A stretch of 64,000 bases of DNA from Corynebacterium anserum. Lineage in GTDB: Bacteria > Actinomycetota > Actinomycetes > Mycobacteriales > Mycobacteriaceae. Shown here piece after piece: positions 43,053 through 51,042 of the stretch; position 1 is the stretch's first letter, and every line of letters begins with the position of its first letter. The translations under genes were made by a program, and so were the position numbers. The notes beneath the pieces were generated by a model, which had not been told where the DNA came from, made no database searches, and was given only the letters and a program-made list of their open reading frames with translations. The stretch is from NCBI RefSeq assembly GCF_014262665.1, contig NZ_CP046883.1, positions 124,001 to 188,000 on the forward strand, given 5' to 3'.

Positions 43053-44768
43053 GTGTCACGAGGTACTAATCCGCACACGCTGAAGAACAAGCTAATGAAC
43101 AAGGCGTATCAGGTGGAAGGCGTAGCCGTGGACTTGAAAACCCTTGCCACGAGCATTGTCCCCCTACTGCGTTCCGGAGTGACCATTAAGAGCACCGGTC
43201 TCAAGGGCAAGTACAACTTTGTTAAAGGTATTGTGAAGTACCGTTTCACCTGCTCCCGTCAGCTGTGGTACTCCGCTAAGGGAGAACCGGATCGCGTCGC
43301 TATCATCGATGATTTCGGTGAGATCACCTACGGTGAGATGCTGGAACAGGCCGAAGCGTTGGCTCGTTATTTCGAAACTCACGGTATGGGTGAAGGAAAA
43401 CGTATCGGCGTGATGGCTCGGAACTCCCGTATAATCCCTCTGTTGCTGTCAGCAAAGGGCTTCGTTGGCGCAGACATCTATCTTCTCAACGTCGCGGCCT
43501 CTCCTCACCAACTGCAAGAGTCCATCGTCGAACACGACCTGGATGCTATCTTCATTGACGATGAGTTCGGCCATCATCTCCCTGCTGACTGGGACAAATG
43601 CCAGGTTTATTTGGGTCACCTGGCAGATCCAGCAGCACCTCATGTTTCTAACCCTGAATGGAAATCGATCCACCAGCTTATCGAGGAGGCACCTTCCGAA
43701 TCTGAGGTGAAACTCAAGGCCTTCCCTAAGCAGGGTGCCATAGTCATTATGAGCTCCGGTACGTCTGGCACCCCGAAGGGAGTGCGTCACCGTGAACCTT
43801 TGTTCCCAATGGCGATGAACGACATCATCCAGCGTATTGGCTGGCGAGAGCACATGATGATCCAGCAAACTGCGTCCCAGTTCCATTCCTGGGGGTGGGC
43901 AAATGTGAATATTGCGATTGCACACCGGGCGACGGTAATCTTGCGTCGAGTATTTAACCCAGTGCAGGCGATGGAAGATCTAGAAAAATACCAGGCCACC
44001 GCGATAATCAGTTCGCCAATCTTCCTGAAAGACCAGCTAAAAGCTGCGAACGAGGGGAACTACAACGTTGCGAACCTGGAGTTCATTGTCTCTTCTGGCA
44101 ATGCCATGCACGTTGATCTTTTCAAAGGATTGGTGGACTACTTCGGTCCCGTAGTCCGCAATTTCTATGGTTCGACTGAAGTGTCAGTGGCGACGATTGC
44201 CGACTGCCAGGAACTGCTCGCCCAGCCGGAGACCGCTGGTAAACCAGTTGGTGGTGTGCGCCTGCGCATCCTTGACGAAGATGGCAAGACTCTCGGGCCG
44301 AATCAGCCGGGGCGTATTTTTTGCCGAGGCATTATGACTATGCGGTCTTACACCAATCCACGCGACAAGATGCGCATCGAGCGAGGTCTCCTGGCCATCG
44401 GAGATAAGGGTTATGTCGACAAAGGGGGGCGTCTGTTTGTTTTGGGTCGTGCCGATGACATGCTCATCGTCGGTGGTGAGAATGTCTACCCACGCTCGGT
44501 AGAGGAAGTGCTCTACTCTATGCCTGGAATTAAGGACCTCTTTGCTCACGGCGTGAAGGATGAGGACACTTTCCAACGCGTGAAAGTGTGGCTCGTGCGG
44601 GAGGATTCTCCAGAAGGTGAAGCTCTCACCGAAGAGGCTGTGCAGAAATGGGTGGGTGACAACTTGTTGGCGCCCGCTATCCCTCGTGAAGTTGTCTTCA
44701 TGGATGAACTCCCTCGTAACCCCACGGGAAAGGTCATGCCGCGGAAGCTACCCGGCATTGATGATTAA
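43053..44768 (+). CDS. FadD-type acyl-CoA synthetase, second tandem copy
   Basis: A 571-residue paralogue of the preceding enzyme, similar throughout (for example RQLWYSAKGEPDRVAIIDDF and ARNSRIIPLLLSAKGF). The P-loop VIMSSGTSGTPKGVRHREP, RNFYGSTEVSVAT, GRADDMLIVGGENVYPRSVEE and the catalytic Lys region PRNPTGKVMPRKLPG are intact. The pair is therefore a functional tandem duplication that has diverged, mainly in the substrate-pocket regions between ~180 and 260. GTG 43053 has GAGGA upstream and aligns with the first copy; an in-frame ATG lies at 42993. A possible attenuator hairpin precedes it. Confidence 0.88.
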   Translation: MSRGTNPHTLKNKLMNKAYQVEGVAVDLKTLATSIVPLLRSGVTIKSTGLKGKYNFVKGIVKYRFTCSRQLWYSAKGEPDRVAIIDDFGEITYGEMLEQAEALARYFETHGMGEGKRIGVMARNSRIIPLLLSAKGFVGADIYLLNVAASPHQLQESIVEHDLDAIFIDDEFGHHLPADWDKCQVYLGHLADPAAPHVSNPEWKSIHQLIEEAPSESEVKLKAFPKQGAIVIMSSGTSGTPKGVRHREPLFPMAMNDIIQRIGWREHMMIQQTASQFHSWGWANVNIAIAHRATVILRRVFNPVQAMEDLEKYQATAIISSPIFLKDQLKAANEGNYNVANLEFIVSSGNAMHVDLFKGLVDYFGPVVRNFYGSTEVSVATIADCQELLAQPETAGKPVGGVRLRILDEDGKTLGPNQPGRIFCRGIMTMRSYTNPRDKMRIERGLLAIGDKGYVDKGGRLFVLGRADDMLIVGGENVYPRSVEEVLYSMPGIKDLFAHGVKDEDTFQRVKVWLVREDSPEGEALTEEAVQKWVGDNLLAPAIPREVVFMDELPRNPTGKVMPRKLPGIDD

Positions 44769-44810
44769 AACCGGAGGCACTGCGCGCAGCAACTGGGATA
44801 GCTCGGGAAA

Positions 44811-46064
44811 TTAGTGATTCCTGCGGGAGCGCCAGATCAGCACGCTGAGGATCAGGGCCATCCCGAATAGCGCGCAGAGCCAGGACAGGAGAACAATCCA
44901 GCCACCGGCGAAGAAATAACCGGAGATCCAGCCGATGATGGAGGACCCAAGATAGTAGCTCAGCACGTAGGTGCTTGATGCTTCTGCGCGGTCATGCGTG
45001 GCGACGAGACCCACCCACGAGCTGGCGGTGGAGTGGGCTGCAAAGAAGCTGGCGGTAAACAGGAACGCTCCCAGGATGGTGGTCCATAACCACGGAGCCA
45101 TGAGGAGCAGCAAACCCACGAGAGCCAAAGAGACCGAACCAGCCATCACTGTGCCACGACCGAATTTGTGCATGTACGTTCCGGCGCGGGCGGAGGACCA
45201 CGTACCGGAGAGGTAGAGGATAAAAACGAATGCGGCGAGGGATTCGGGTAATCCGAACTGAGAAATAAGGCGGAATCCCAGGTAGTTGTAGAGAGACACG
45301 AAGGCGCCCATGATCAAGAAGGGCAGGATGAAGAGTTTGATGAGGGTGGGGTTGCGAATGTGTGATGTGAATGCTGCAGTCTCGCGGGCAAAGGTGATCT
45401 TCTTCGGGGTAAAGTAGCGCTGTTTAGGCAAAATGGCGGCAGTGAATAGCGCGGTGGACAGCGCGAAGATAGCTGAGACGATGGTGGCTCCGCGCCAGTC
45501 GAGGATTTCCAGTGCAAAGCCGGGGATCAGGCGGCCACAGAGTCCACCAAGGGTGGTGCCGGCAATATAGAACCCCATGATTTTGGGCAGGTATTCTGAG
45601 CGGATTTCCTCGGAAAGATATGCCATAGCTACGGCTGGCACACCAGCGACGGCCACGCCTTGTAGAGCGCGTAGGGCAATAAGGGCTCCGATGCTGGGCA
45701 TGAAAGCGAGTAGTAGGGAGAGCACTGTGGCAACGATGACGGAGACTTGTAGCACTAGCCGCCGCCCCACGCGTTCACTGATGATGCTTGCTGGCACCAC
45801 GGTGAGCGCTAGCGCACCTGTGGTTGCAGAGACGGTGAGCGCGGTGGTGGTAGGGGTGACGCCGAAATCGGTTGATAAGCTCGGCAGAAGCGCTTGGGTG
45901 GCGTAGAGGGCGTTGAAGGATGCTAAGCCTGCGCACATGGCTCCGAAAAGTATTTTCCGGTAGCCGGGGTCACCTGGACCGTATCCTTGTGCTTCACCGG
46001 AGGCTTCTTTATCGGCGACTTCTCCACCGGTAGCTGGCGCCGAGGTCTCTCTCGTTTGGGTCAT
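44811..46064 (-). CDS. MFS transporter
   Basis: A ~417-residue major facilitator protein with twelve predicted membrane segments starting near residue 37 (ILFGAMCAGLASFNALYATQ). The cytoplasmic loop SERVGRRLVLQ between helices 2 and 3 is the usual MFS signature, and RALQGVAVAGVPAVAMAYL resembles the helix-4 motif of drug/H+ antiporters of the YnfM/arabinose-efflux type. The N-terminal ~35 residues are hydrophilic. Substrate unknown. It is divergent from a LysR regulator, with an 84-base gap containing a large inverted repeat, suggesting that the regulator controls it. ATG 46064 is preferred over 46118, which would overlap the operator. Confidence 0.87.
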   Translation of the reverse strand: MTQTRETSAPATGGEVADKEASGEAQGYGPGDPGYRKILFGAMCAGLASFNALYATQALLPSLSTDFGVTPTTTALTVSATTGALALTVVPASIISERVGRRLVLQVSVIVATVLSLLLAFMPSIGALIALRALQGVAVAGVPAVAMAYLSEEIRSEYLPKIMGFYIAGTTLGGLCGRLIPGFALEILDWRGATIVSAIFALSTALFTAAILPKQRYFTPKKITFARETAAFTSHIRNPTLIKLFILPFLIMGAFVSLYNYLGFRLISQFGLPESLAAFVFILYLSGTWSSARAGTYMHKFGRGTVMAGSVSLALVGLLLLMAPWLWTTILGAFLFTASFFAAHSTASSWVGLVATHDRAEASSTYVLSYYLGSSIIGWISGYFFAGGWIVLLSWLCALFGMALILSVLIWRSRRNH

Positions 46065-46090
46065 GCCTAATATTTTCCACTCCCCCCTTT

Positions 46091-46124
46091 GATACCCTAA
46101 ATGCAATAAGCAACGCATAGTATC
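46091..46124. promoter_or_regulatory. Candidate LysR operator between MFS and LysR genes
   Basis: Nested inverted repeat: GATAC (46091-46095) with GTATC (46120-46124) and ATGC (46101-46104) with GCAT (46115-46118). It lies in the 84-base divergent promoter region, as expected for a LysR-type regulator site. Confidence 0.55.
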
Positions 46125-46148
46125 CCAAGTTGTGCAATACTTTGGGTT

Positions 46149-47084
46149 ATGAAAGAGCTTCAGTGGTTCCTCGACCTAGTGAGCACCCAGAACATGGTGG
46201 ATTCCTCCGTCAACTTGGGAGTCAGCCAATCTGCGCTATCGCGGCGCTTAGCGGCTTTAGAGTCTGAGGTCGGAGCACCGCTTTTCGACCGTAACGGCCG
46301 TCACTTAGCTCTTAACGAATGTGGAAAGGCCTTGGCTCGCCGGGCGCAGGATGCCACCAATGTGTGGCAGCGTGGTGTGGAGGAAGTGCACCGCCTCATG
46401 GACCCGGAAAGGGGTACCGTGCGCCTTGATTTCATGCACTCATTGGGTACGTGGATGGTTCCTGATCTGGTGCGGGCGTATCGCGAAAAGCATCCATACG
46501 TGACTTTTCAGTTGGTACAGGGGGCGGCGCAAACGCTTATTGATCATGTGTTGGCCGGGGAGGCGGATGTTGCTCTGGTGGGACCAAAGCCTGCCGCTTT
46601 CGTCGACTCGGGTGAGTTGGGGTGGAAGCAATTGGCGACGCAACGCTTAGCTCTCGCCGTGCCTTCTACCCATGAGTGGGCTGGTCGTGACTCCGTGAGC
46701 ATTGCGGAAGCCTGTGATGAGGATTTTGTGGCAATGCTGCCCGGCTATGGCACGAGGATGCTGTTGGATGAATTGACGGCGCGCGCGGGGTTCCGCCCCA
46801 AGCTGGTTTTTGAATCTATGGAGCTGACAACCCTCGCTGGCTTGGTGTCTGCAGGGCTGGGGGTGGCTGTGTTGCCACTGGGGGACCGTAACATCGTGAT
46901 TCCCGGAATGGAGCTGATCCCTCTGAAGGAGAAGCGCGAACGCGAGTTGGGCATGGTGTGGCGGAGAAAAGTCTCGCCCGCGCTGGCGGCTGAGGCTTTT
47001 CGGGAATTTGTGTCTCAGCGACCGGAGATCCGCTTGCAAGAGGGCTATCCGACTTGCGGAACCAGAAGGCCTAGGCACCAATGA
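46149..47084 (+). CDS. LysR family transcriptional regulator
   Basis: A 311-residue DNA-binding regulator. The N-terminal winged helix-turn-helix is MKELQWFLDLVSTQNMVDSS with SQSALSRRLAALESEVGAPL as recognition region. A linker helix and a periplasmic-binding-like effector domain follow (VRLDFMHSLGTWMVPDLVRA; VSAGLGVAVLPLG). The divergent MFS gene is its likely target. Its 3' end overlaps the convergent phoX gene by 14 bases, so antisense effects between the two transcripts are possible. The effector is unknown. Confidence 0.92.
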   Translation: MKELQWFLDLVSTQNMVDSSVNLGVSQSALSRRLAALESEVGAPLFDRNGRHLALNECGKALARRAQDATNVWQRGVEEVHRLMDPERGTVRLDFMHSLGTWMVPDLVRAYREKHPYVTFQLVQGAAQTLIDHVLAGEADVALVGPKPAAFVDSGELGWKQLATQRLALAVPSTHEWAGRDSVSIAEACDEDFVAMLPGYGTRMLLDELTARAGFRPKLVFESMELTTLAGLVSAGLGVAVLPLGDRNIVIPGMELIPLKEKRERELGMVWRRKVSPALAAEAFREFVSQRPEIRLQEGYPTCGTRRPRHQ

Positions 47085-49158
47085 CGCCAAAGTCATCCTT
47101 CCACGCGACCACAGTGGAGGGTCTGGTCAGGGATGTCCCGCCATCTGGCCAGTGGGACGTGGTAGATTCCACCGTAGCTTCGTCGTCTTCACCCGGGTGT
47201 TGGACATTGACGATCACACGCTTATCAAATACCAATGGGCCACAGGTTTCGGCCCCCGCGGGCACAGTGAGGAACTGCTTGGTTTGTCCGCGGGTCTCTC
47301 CTTCCAAAGAGACGGCGAATAGGCCGTCGTTGGAATTCAAGGCATTGCCATCGGTGGAGATCCATAGATTCCCGAAGGAATCGAAGGTGAGGTTGTCAGG
47401 GCAGGAGATAGGTGAGACGCGCGCCTTATCGAAACCACCGAAGTACGTCTCGGCCTGGGCAGGATCGCCGCAGACCAGCAGAAGGTTCCACGTGAACTTT
47501 TCACCCGCATGATCGTCATCAATTTCCATGACCAAACCGTTTTTGTTCTCTTGGATCGGCGCCCATTCGGCAATCGGAGCGTCGTTTTTACCCTCTCGGT
47601 TTGCACCTCGGTAGTCGTTGTTAGTCAACGCGGCATACACCTTGCCGCTGGTTGGGTGGGGCTCCACGTCTTCTGGCCGATCCATCTTGGTGGCTCCCAC
47701 CTTGTCCCCAGCTTCACGTGTGAAGACCGCGACTTCTTCCGCGGACATCCCTTCCACGTGTGATTCTGCAGAACCATGAGCTGTGACAGTGAGGAGTTTC
47801 TTCCAGGTGCCGGTGCCGTCATATTTCCCGTCTTTGGGCAGCTTCCCGGATTCTGTGAAGTCAGCAGAGTTACCTTCAAAATGGGCGACATATAGTGTGC
47901 CCTCGTCCAGAATTTTCATGTTCTCAGCACGGTCTTCAGCGGTGTGGCCGCTGCGCATCCTCCGCGAAGAGACGAATTTGTAGAGGTATTCGAAGCGGGA
48001 GTCGTCACCTGAGTAAGCAACAACGGTGCCGTCGGAGGTGACGTGAATATTGGCGCCCTCATGCTTAAAACGGCCTAGCGCTGTGTGCTTGACGGGCGTG
48101 GACGTCGGATCCCAGGGGTTCACCTCCACCACATAGTTAAAGCGGTGTGGTTCATTCGGTTCCTTGCGGATGTCCCAACGATCCTCGAAGCGCTCCCACT
48201 TGCGCTGGGTCTCCGCGTCTTCCATGCCATAGCGCTTATAACGATCGCGAGCTTGTGCATTCTTCACCTCACCACCGCCGGCGAAGTATTGATCCACGTT
48301 TTCTTCACCAGAGAGGATGGTGCCCCAGGGTGTTACTCCGCCGGAACAGTTGTTGATGGTGCCTTCCACCTTCTTGCCTGTCCGGTCTTTGGAGGTCTTG
48401 GCCAGATCACTTCCCGCGACGGGGCCGCGTAACTCGAAGGGGGTGTGGCCATGGATGCGGCGGTTGTACTTCCCCATCACTGGTTTGAGCCGCCCGTCCT
48501 TATCATTGCCCTCGACTTCGACGATGGACATTCCGTGGCTGGCGAGCTCGATCATCACCTGTTCTTTGGTAGGGTTGTCCGGGTCGTAGCCTGTGAACAT
48601 CTGCTGCGGGGTGGTGTATTCGTGATTCGACACCAAGAGGAAATGGTTCTTTTTTCCCTCGATAGGCAATAACGCAGCAAAGTCACAGTTGAAGCCGTAT
48701 TGCTTCTGAGCATTCTCTACGCTCTGGTTGTCGACGGACCACTCTCCAGCACCCTCGACGACCTTATCCCCCCAGCGGATGACGACATCACTGGAGTAGC
48801 CCTTTGGAACGACGACAGCATCTTCAGTGTTGGGCTTCACCATCTCAAAATTCAGGCCGGGAGGAGCAGCTACATCTGTACCGGCTTGTGTGGTGGCAGA
48901 CGTGGCGTCGGTACCAGTGGCGTCCGCACATGCAGCGAGAAACGACGCCCCTCCGACCGTGACCACAGCTGCGCCGCCTGCGCGCAAAGCAGTGCGACGC
49001 GAATACTCCCGCGTGAAGAGATCGCCAAAGTAAGCGTTGTCGGAGGTGTTGGGGACTGGTTTGAAGCAGGCATCGCCACATTTGTATAGGCAGGTGCGGT
49101 GGGACCTGCTGGAACGGAAATCCAGAGCGCTCAGTAGGTTACGGCCTTGTAGACCCAT
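47071..49158 (-). CDS. phoX: PhoX family (DUF839) phosphatase, Tat lipoprotein
   Basis: A 695-residue secreted phosphatase of the PhoX/DUF839 family, which uses calcium and iron to hydrolyse phosphomonoesters. A ~52-residue leader precedes the twin-arginine motif EYSRRTALRAGGAA and a lipobox ending AAC (Cys77), so it should be Tat-exported and lipid-anchored. Conserved regions include LLVSNHEYTTPQQMF, NNCSGGVTPWGTILSGEENV, RFKHEGANIHV, MDRPEDVEPHPTSGKVYAALTNN and CPDNLTFDSFGNLWISTDGN, which contain metal ligands. The long region before the Tat motif is common in actinobacterial members. It overlaps the lysR 3' end. Together with phoD it suggests phosphate scavenging. Confidence 0.9.
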   Translation of the reverse strand: MGLQGRNLLSALDFRSSRSHRTCLYKCGDACFKPVPNTSDNAYFGDLFTREYSRRTALRAGGAAVVTVGGASFLAACADATGTDATSATTQAGTDVAAPPGLNFEMVKPNTEDAVVVPKGYSSDVVIRWGDKVVEGAGEWSVDNQSVENAQKQYGFNCDFAALLPIEGKKNHFLLVSNHEYTTPQQMFTGYDPDNPTKEQVMIELASHGMSIVEVEGNDKDGRLKPVMGKYNRRIHGHTPFELRGPVAGSDLAKTSKDRTGKKVEGTINNCSGGVTPWGTILSGEENVDQYFAGGGEVKNAQARDRYKRYGMEDAETQRKWERFEDRWDIRKEPNEPHRFNYVVEVNPWDPTSTPVKHTALGRFKHEGANIHVTSDGTVVAYSGDDSRFEYLYKFVSSRRMRSGHTAEDRAENMKILDEGTLYVAHFEGNSADFTESGKLPKDGKYDGTGTWKKLLTVTAHGSAESHVEGMSAEEVAVFTREAGDKVGATKMDRPEDVEPHPTSGKVYAALTNNDYRGANREGKNDAPIAEWAPIQENKNGLVMEIDDDHAGEKFTWNLLLVCGDPAQAETYFGGFDKARVSPISCPDNLTFDSFGNLWISTDGNALNSNDGLFAVSLEGETRGQTKQFLTVPAGAETCGPLVFDKRVIVNVQHPGEDDEATVESTTSHWPDGGTSLTRPSTVVAWKDDFGVIGA

Positions 49159-49478
49159 CGTTGTTTTCTTCCAATCGTCGCGTCGTCCTGTGCTTTGAGC
49201 CTGGATGGCTCTGTTCGAGACACAGTGAGTTATGGAACCGCGACAGACTTTAGAAGATGCGAATAAATTCGCACTTGACGCCAGGTGTACACCCCATGAA
49301 CGGTTGATGGGTAATCGGTGAATCCGTTTTACCTGGCGTTCAACTATTCTGCTCCTGGCCGCTGCGAGCCCCAGCTAGCAGGTGTGTGAACTACTCGTGA
49401 GCAGGCGCGGATGCTGCTCCTTGGCAGGCGCGCAGGATCCTCTCATTGAGCGACTTGGGCGCAAAGAATGCGGATAAA
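49159..49478. other. 320-bp region upstream of phoX with inverted repeats
   Basis: ACGCCAGGT (49278-49286) pairs with ACCTGGCGT (49331-49339), enclosing AACGG (49299-49303) with CCGTT (49324-49328). Next to it GCGAAT-AA-ATTCGC (49259-49272) is symmetric. On the minus strand TAAAGT just downstream of that could be a -10 box for phoX. The larger repeat may end DUF3054 transcripts or bind a regulator. Confidence 0.5.
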
Positions 49479-49898
49479 TTACTTGCGCACAAATGAGGCA
49501 ATGAGTCGCCAGCCGAAGATCAACAGTGCCCCCATCACCGTGGCAACTAGAACAAAGGACCAGTGCGGAACTGCCGCGTGGCGGATAGCCCAGATGATCA
49601 GCCCAGAAGCGACCGCAAAAATCCATACGATAGCTCCCACTCGGTAGTCGAATCCCCTGACCGCATCTTTACGGAGAATAGCCCAGGCTAGGAGCACTCC
49701 CACCCAAAACGGCCAGGTGGTGCTGAGCCATCCTAGGAAGTTAAACGGCATATCAGGCGACTGGTGTGCATAGCGCGCCGCGAGGCCGAAGAGGGCGATA
49801 GCAACGAGGTCAAGAATAAAGGGGAGAATACGCGCAGAGCCGTGTGGGCTCTGAGACGGCGAAGGGGAGTGAGAAGATGAGGAAGCAGAAGCGGTCAT
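49479..49898 (-). CDS. DUF3054 family membrane protein
   Basis: A 139-residue membrane protein with a Ser/Pro-rich N-terminus and four hydrophobic helices. FILDLVAIALFGLAARYAHQ and TTWPFWVGVLLAWAIL match the DUF3054 pattern. Function unknown. In my recollection of C. glutamicum this family member lies next to accD4; here it is separated from it by the fadD-MFS-LysR-PhoX block. It is transcribed toward phoX and away from the YbhN-like gene's 3' end by 88 bases. Confidence 0.8.
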   Translation of the reverse strand: MTASASSSSHSPSPSQSPHGSARILPFILDLVAIALFGLAARYAHQSPDMPFNFLGWLSTTWPFWVGVLLAWAILRKDAVRGFDYRVGAIVWIFAVASGLIIWAIRHAAVPHWSFVLVATVMGALLIFGWRLIASFVRK

Positions 49899-49986
49899 GT
49901 CTCTAGTCTATGTCCCTCGTCGTCGTGGATCACTTTCGAACAACGACCATCCTCGAATCGCGACCGTTCTTGTGTGTTGATCATCC

Positions 49987-51042
49987 TCACGCATCGTCTG
50001 TGGCCGGGCACGGGCGAGTTGGGTCCGTATCAAAGATGGGACGTGCCAATTTTGCACCGAAGTAGATGAGCCATCCCACCGCGGTGAGACCGATGAAGCC
50101 GATCATGCGGTAAACAATGACCGCTGCGAAAGCTTGGACAGAGGTCATCGCGGCGATGGCCACCAGCGAGGTGGTGAGAGCGACGTCCACAGGGCCTAGG
50201 CCACCGGGTGTGATCTGTGCCTGGCCCGCCAACTTGGCGAGGAGGAAGCTCAGAACCACGCCTGCGATCGGAGGCTCACCGGCGACAGCCAGGATGCAGG
50301 CCAGCAGGCAGAAGATCTCAAATATCCAGTTGAGCAGGCTTGCGGCAATCGCCATAGCTAATTGGGGGAGCGGGAGCTGTATAGCGGACAGTTGATCTGC
50401 AAAACCCCGGATGTTGTCAGTGTAATAGTCCTTGGGCTTCTTCCTCCATCCAGCGAAAACTCGGGCGCAGGAGATGAGCCAGTTTTCCACCTTGCTCGGG
50501 TTGGAGGCGATCCAATTGGTAAAAAAGGCCAATGCTGCCAACGTCACCAGTGATAGGACAAGGGTAAAGGGCTGGACCTTCAGACCGAGAAAAAAGATAG
50601 AACCAATTGCCAGAATGGCCATCCCGGCTCCCGATAGCACTCCGGAAAGCACCATGTACCAACTAGCGATGACGGGAGTGGCGCCCCACTTCAGCTGTTC
50701 GCGGAAAATCATCGCCACGCTCATCGCCGGGCCACCGGGGAACGTGGAGCTCCAGGCATTTGCTGCCATGCAGAGGACATTGGCCGTGCGACGTTTCACA
50801 TTCACACCCGCCGAGCGCAATGGAATCACCATCACCTCTGCCTGGGCAACCATCGATAGCGCTACGAACACACAGCCTGCCAGGATCCATTTCAAGTCGG
50901 CAGTTTTTAATGCACGCCACCCTTCACCGATGAAGTACATGCGGTCGCGAGCGAACCACATGATGGCTCCCAGCACTATGAGCACGAAGGCGCTTCGGGC
51001 GCGTTTCGTGCTCGCGATGTGGCTGATTTTCTGCCAATTCAC
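49987..51042 (-). CDS. YbhN/UPF0104 family (lysylphosphatidylglycerol synthase TM region-like) membrane protein
   Basis: A 351-residue polytopic protein with about eight membrane segments, resembling the flippase-like membrane half of MprF without the synthetase domain. Recognisable segments are ANAWSSTFPGGPAMSVAMIF near residue 95 and AGQAQITPGGLGPVDVALTT near residue 290, the two conserved glycine-rich motifs of the family. Its start overlaps the stop of the MmpL gene by 4 bases, so they are translationally coupled. A role in lipid or polyprenyl-linked intermediate transfer alongside the MmpL exporter is plausible but inferred. Confidence 0.85.
   Translation of the reverse strand: MNWQKISHIASTKRARSAFVLIVLGAIMWFARDRMYFIGEGWRALKTADLKWILAGCVFVALSMVAQAEVMVIPLRSAGVNVKRRTANVLCMAANAWSSTFPGGPAMSVAMIFREQLKWGATPVIASWYMVLSGVLSGAGMAILAIGSIFFLGLKVQPFTLVLSLVTLAALAFFTNWIASNPSKVENWLISCARVFAGWRKKPKDYYTDNIRGFADQLSAIQLPLPQLAMAIAASLLNWIFEIFCLLACILAVAGEPPIAGVVLSFLLAKLAGQAQITPGGLGPVDVALTTSLVAIAAMTSVQAFAAVIVYRMIGFIGLTAVGWLIYFGAKLARPIFDTDPTRPCPATDDA

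Noticed and set aside
40832..49158. Accessory block as a transposon or prophage
   Set aside because: No transposase, integrase, tRNA target or terminal repeat was found at the borders.
49321..49345. Tandem GTTTTACCTGG/CGTTCAACTA as a pho box before phoX
   Set aside because: The match to known pho boxes is weak, it lies ~170 bases from the start codon, and it overlaps an inverted repeat that explains it as well.
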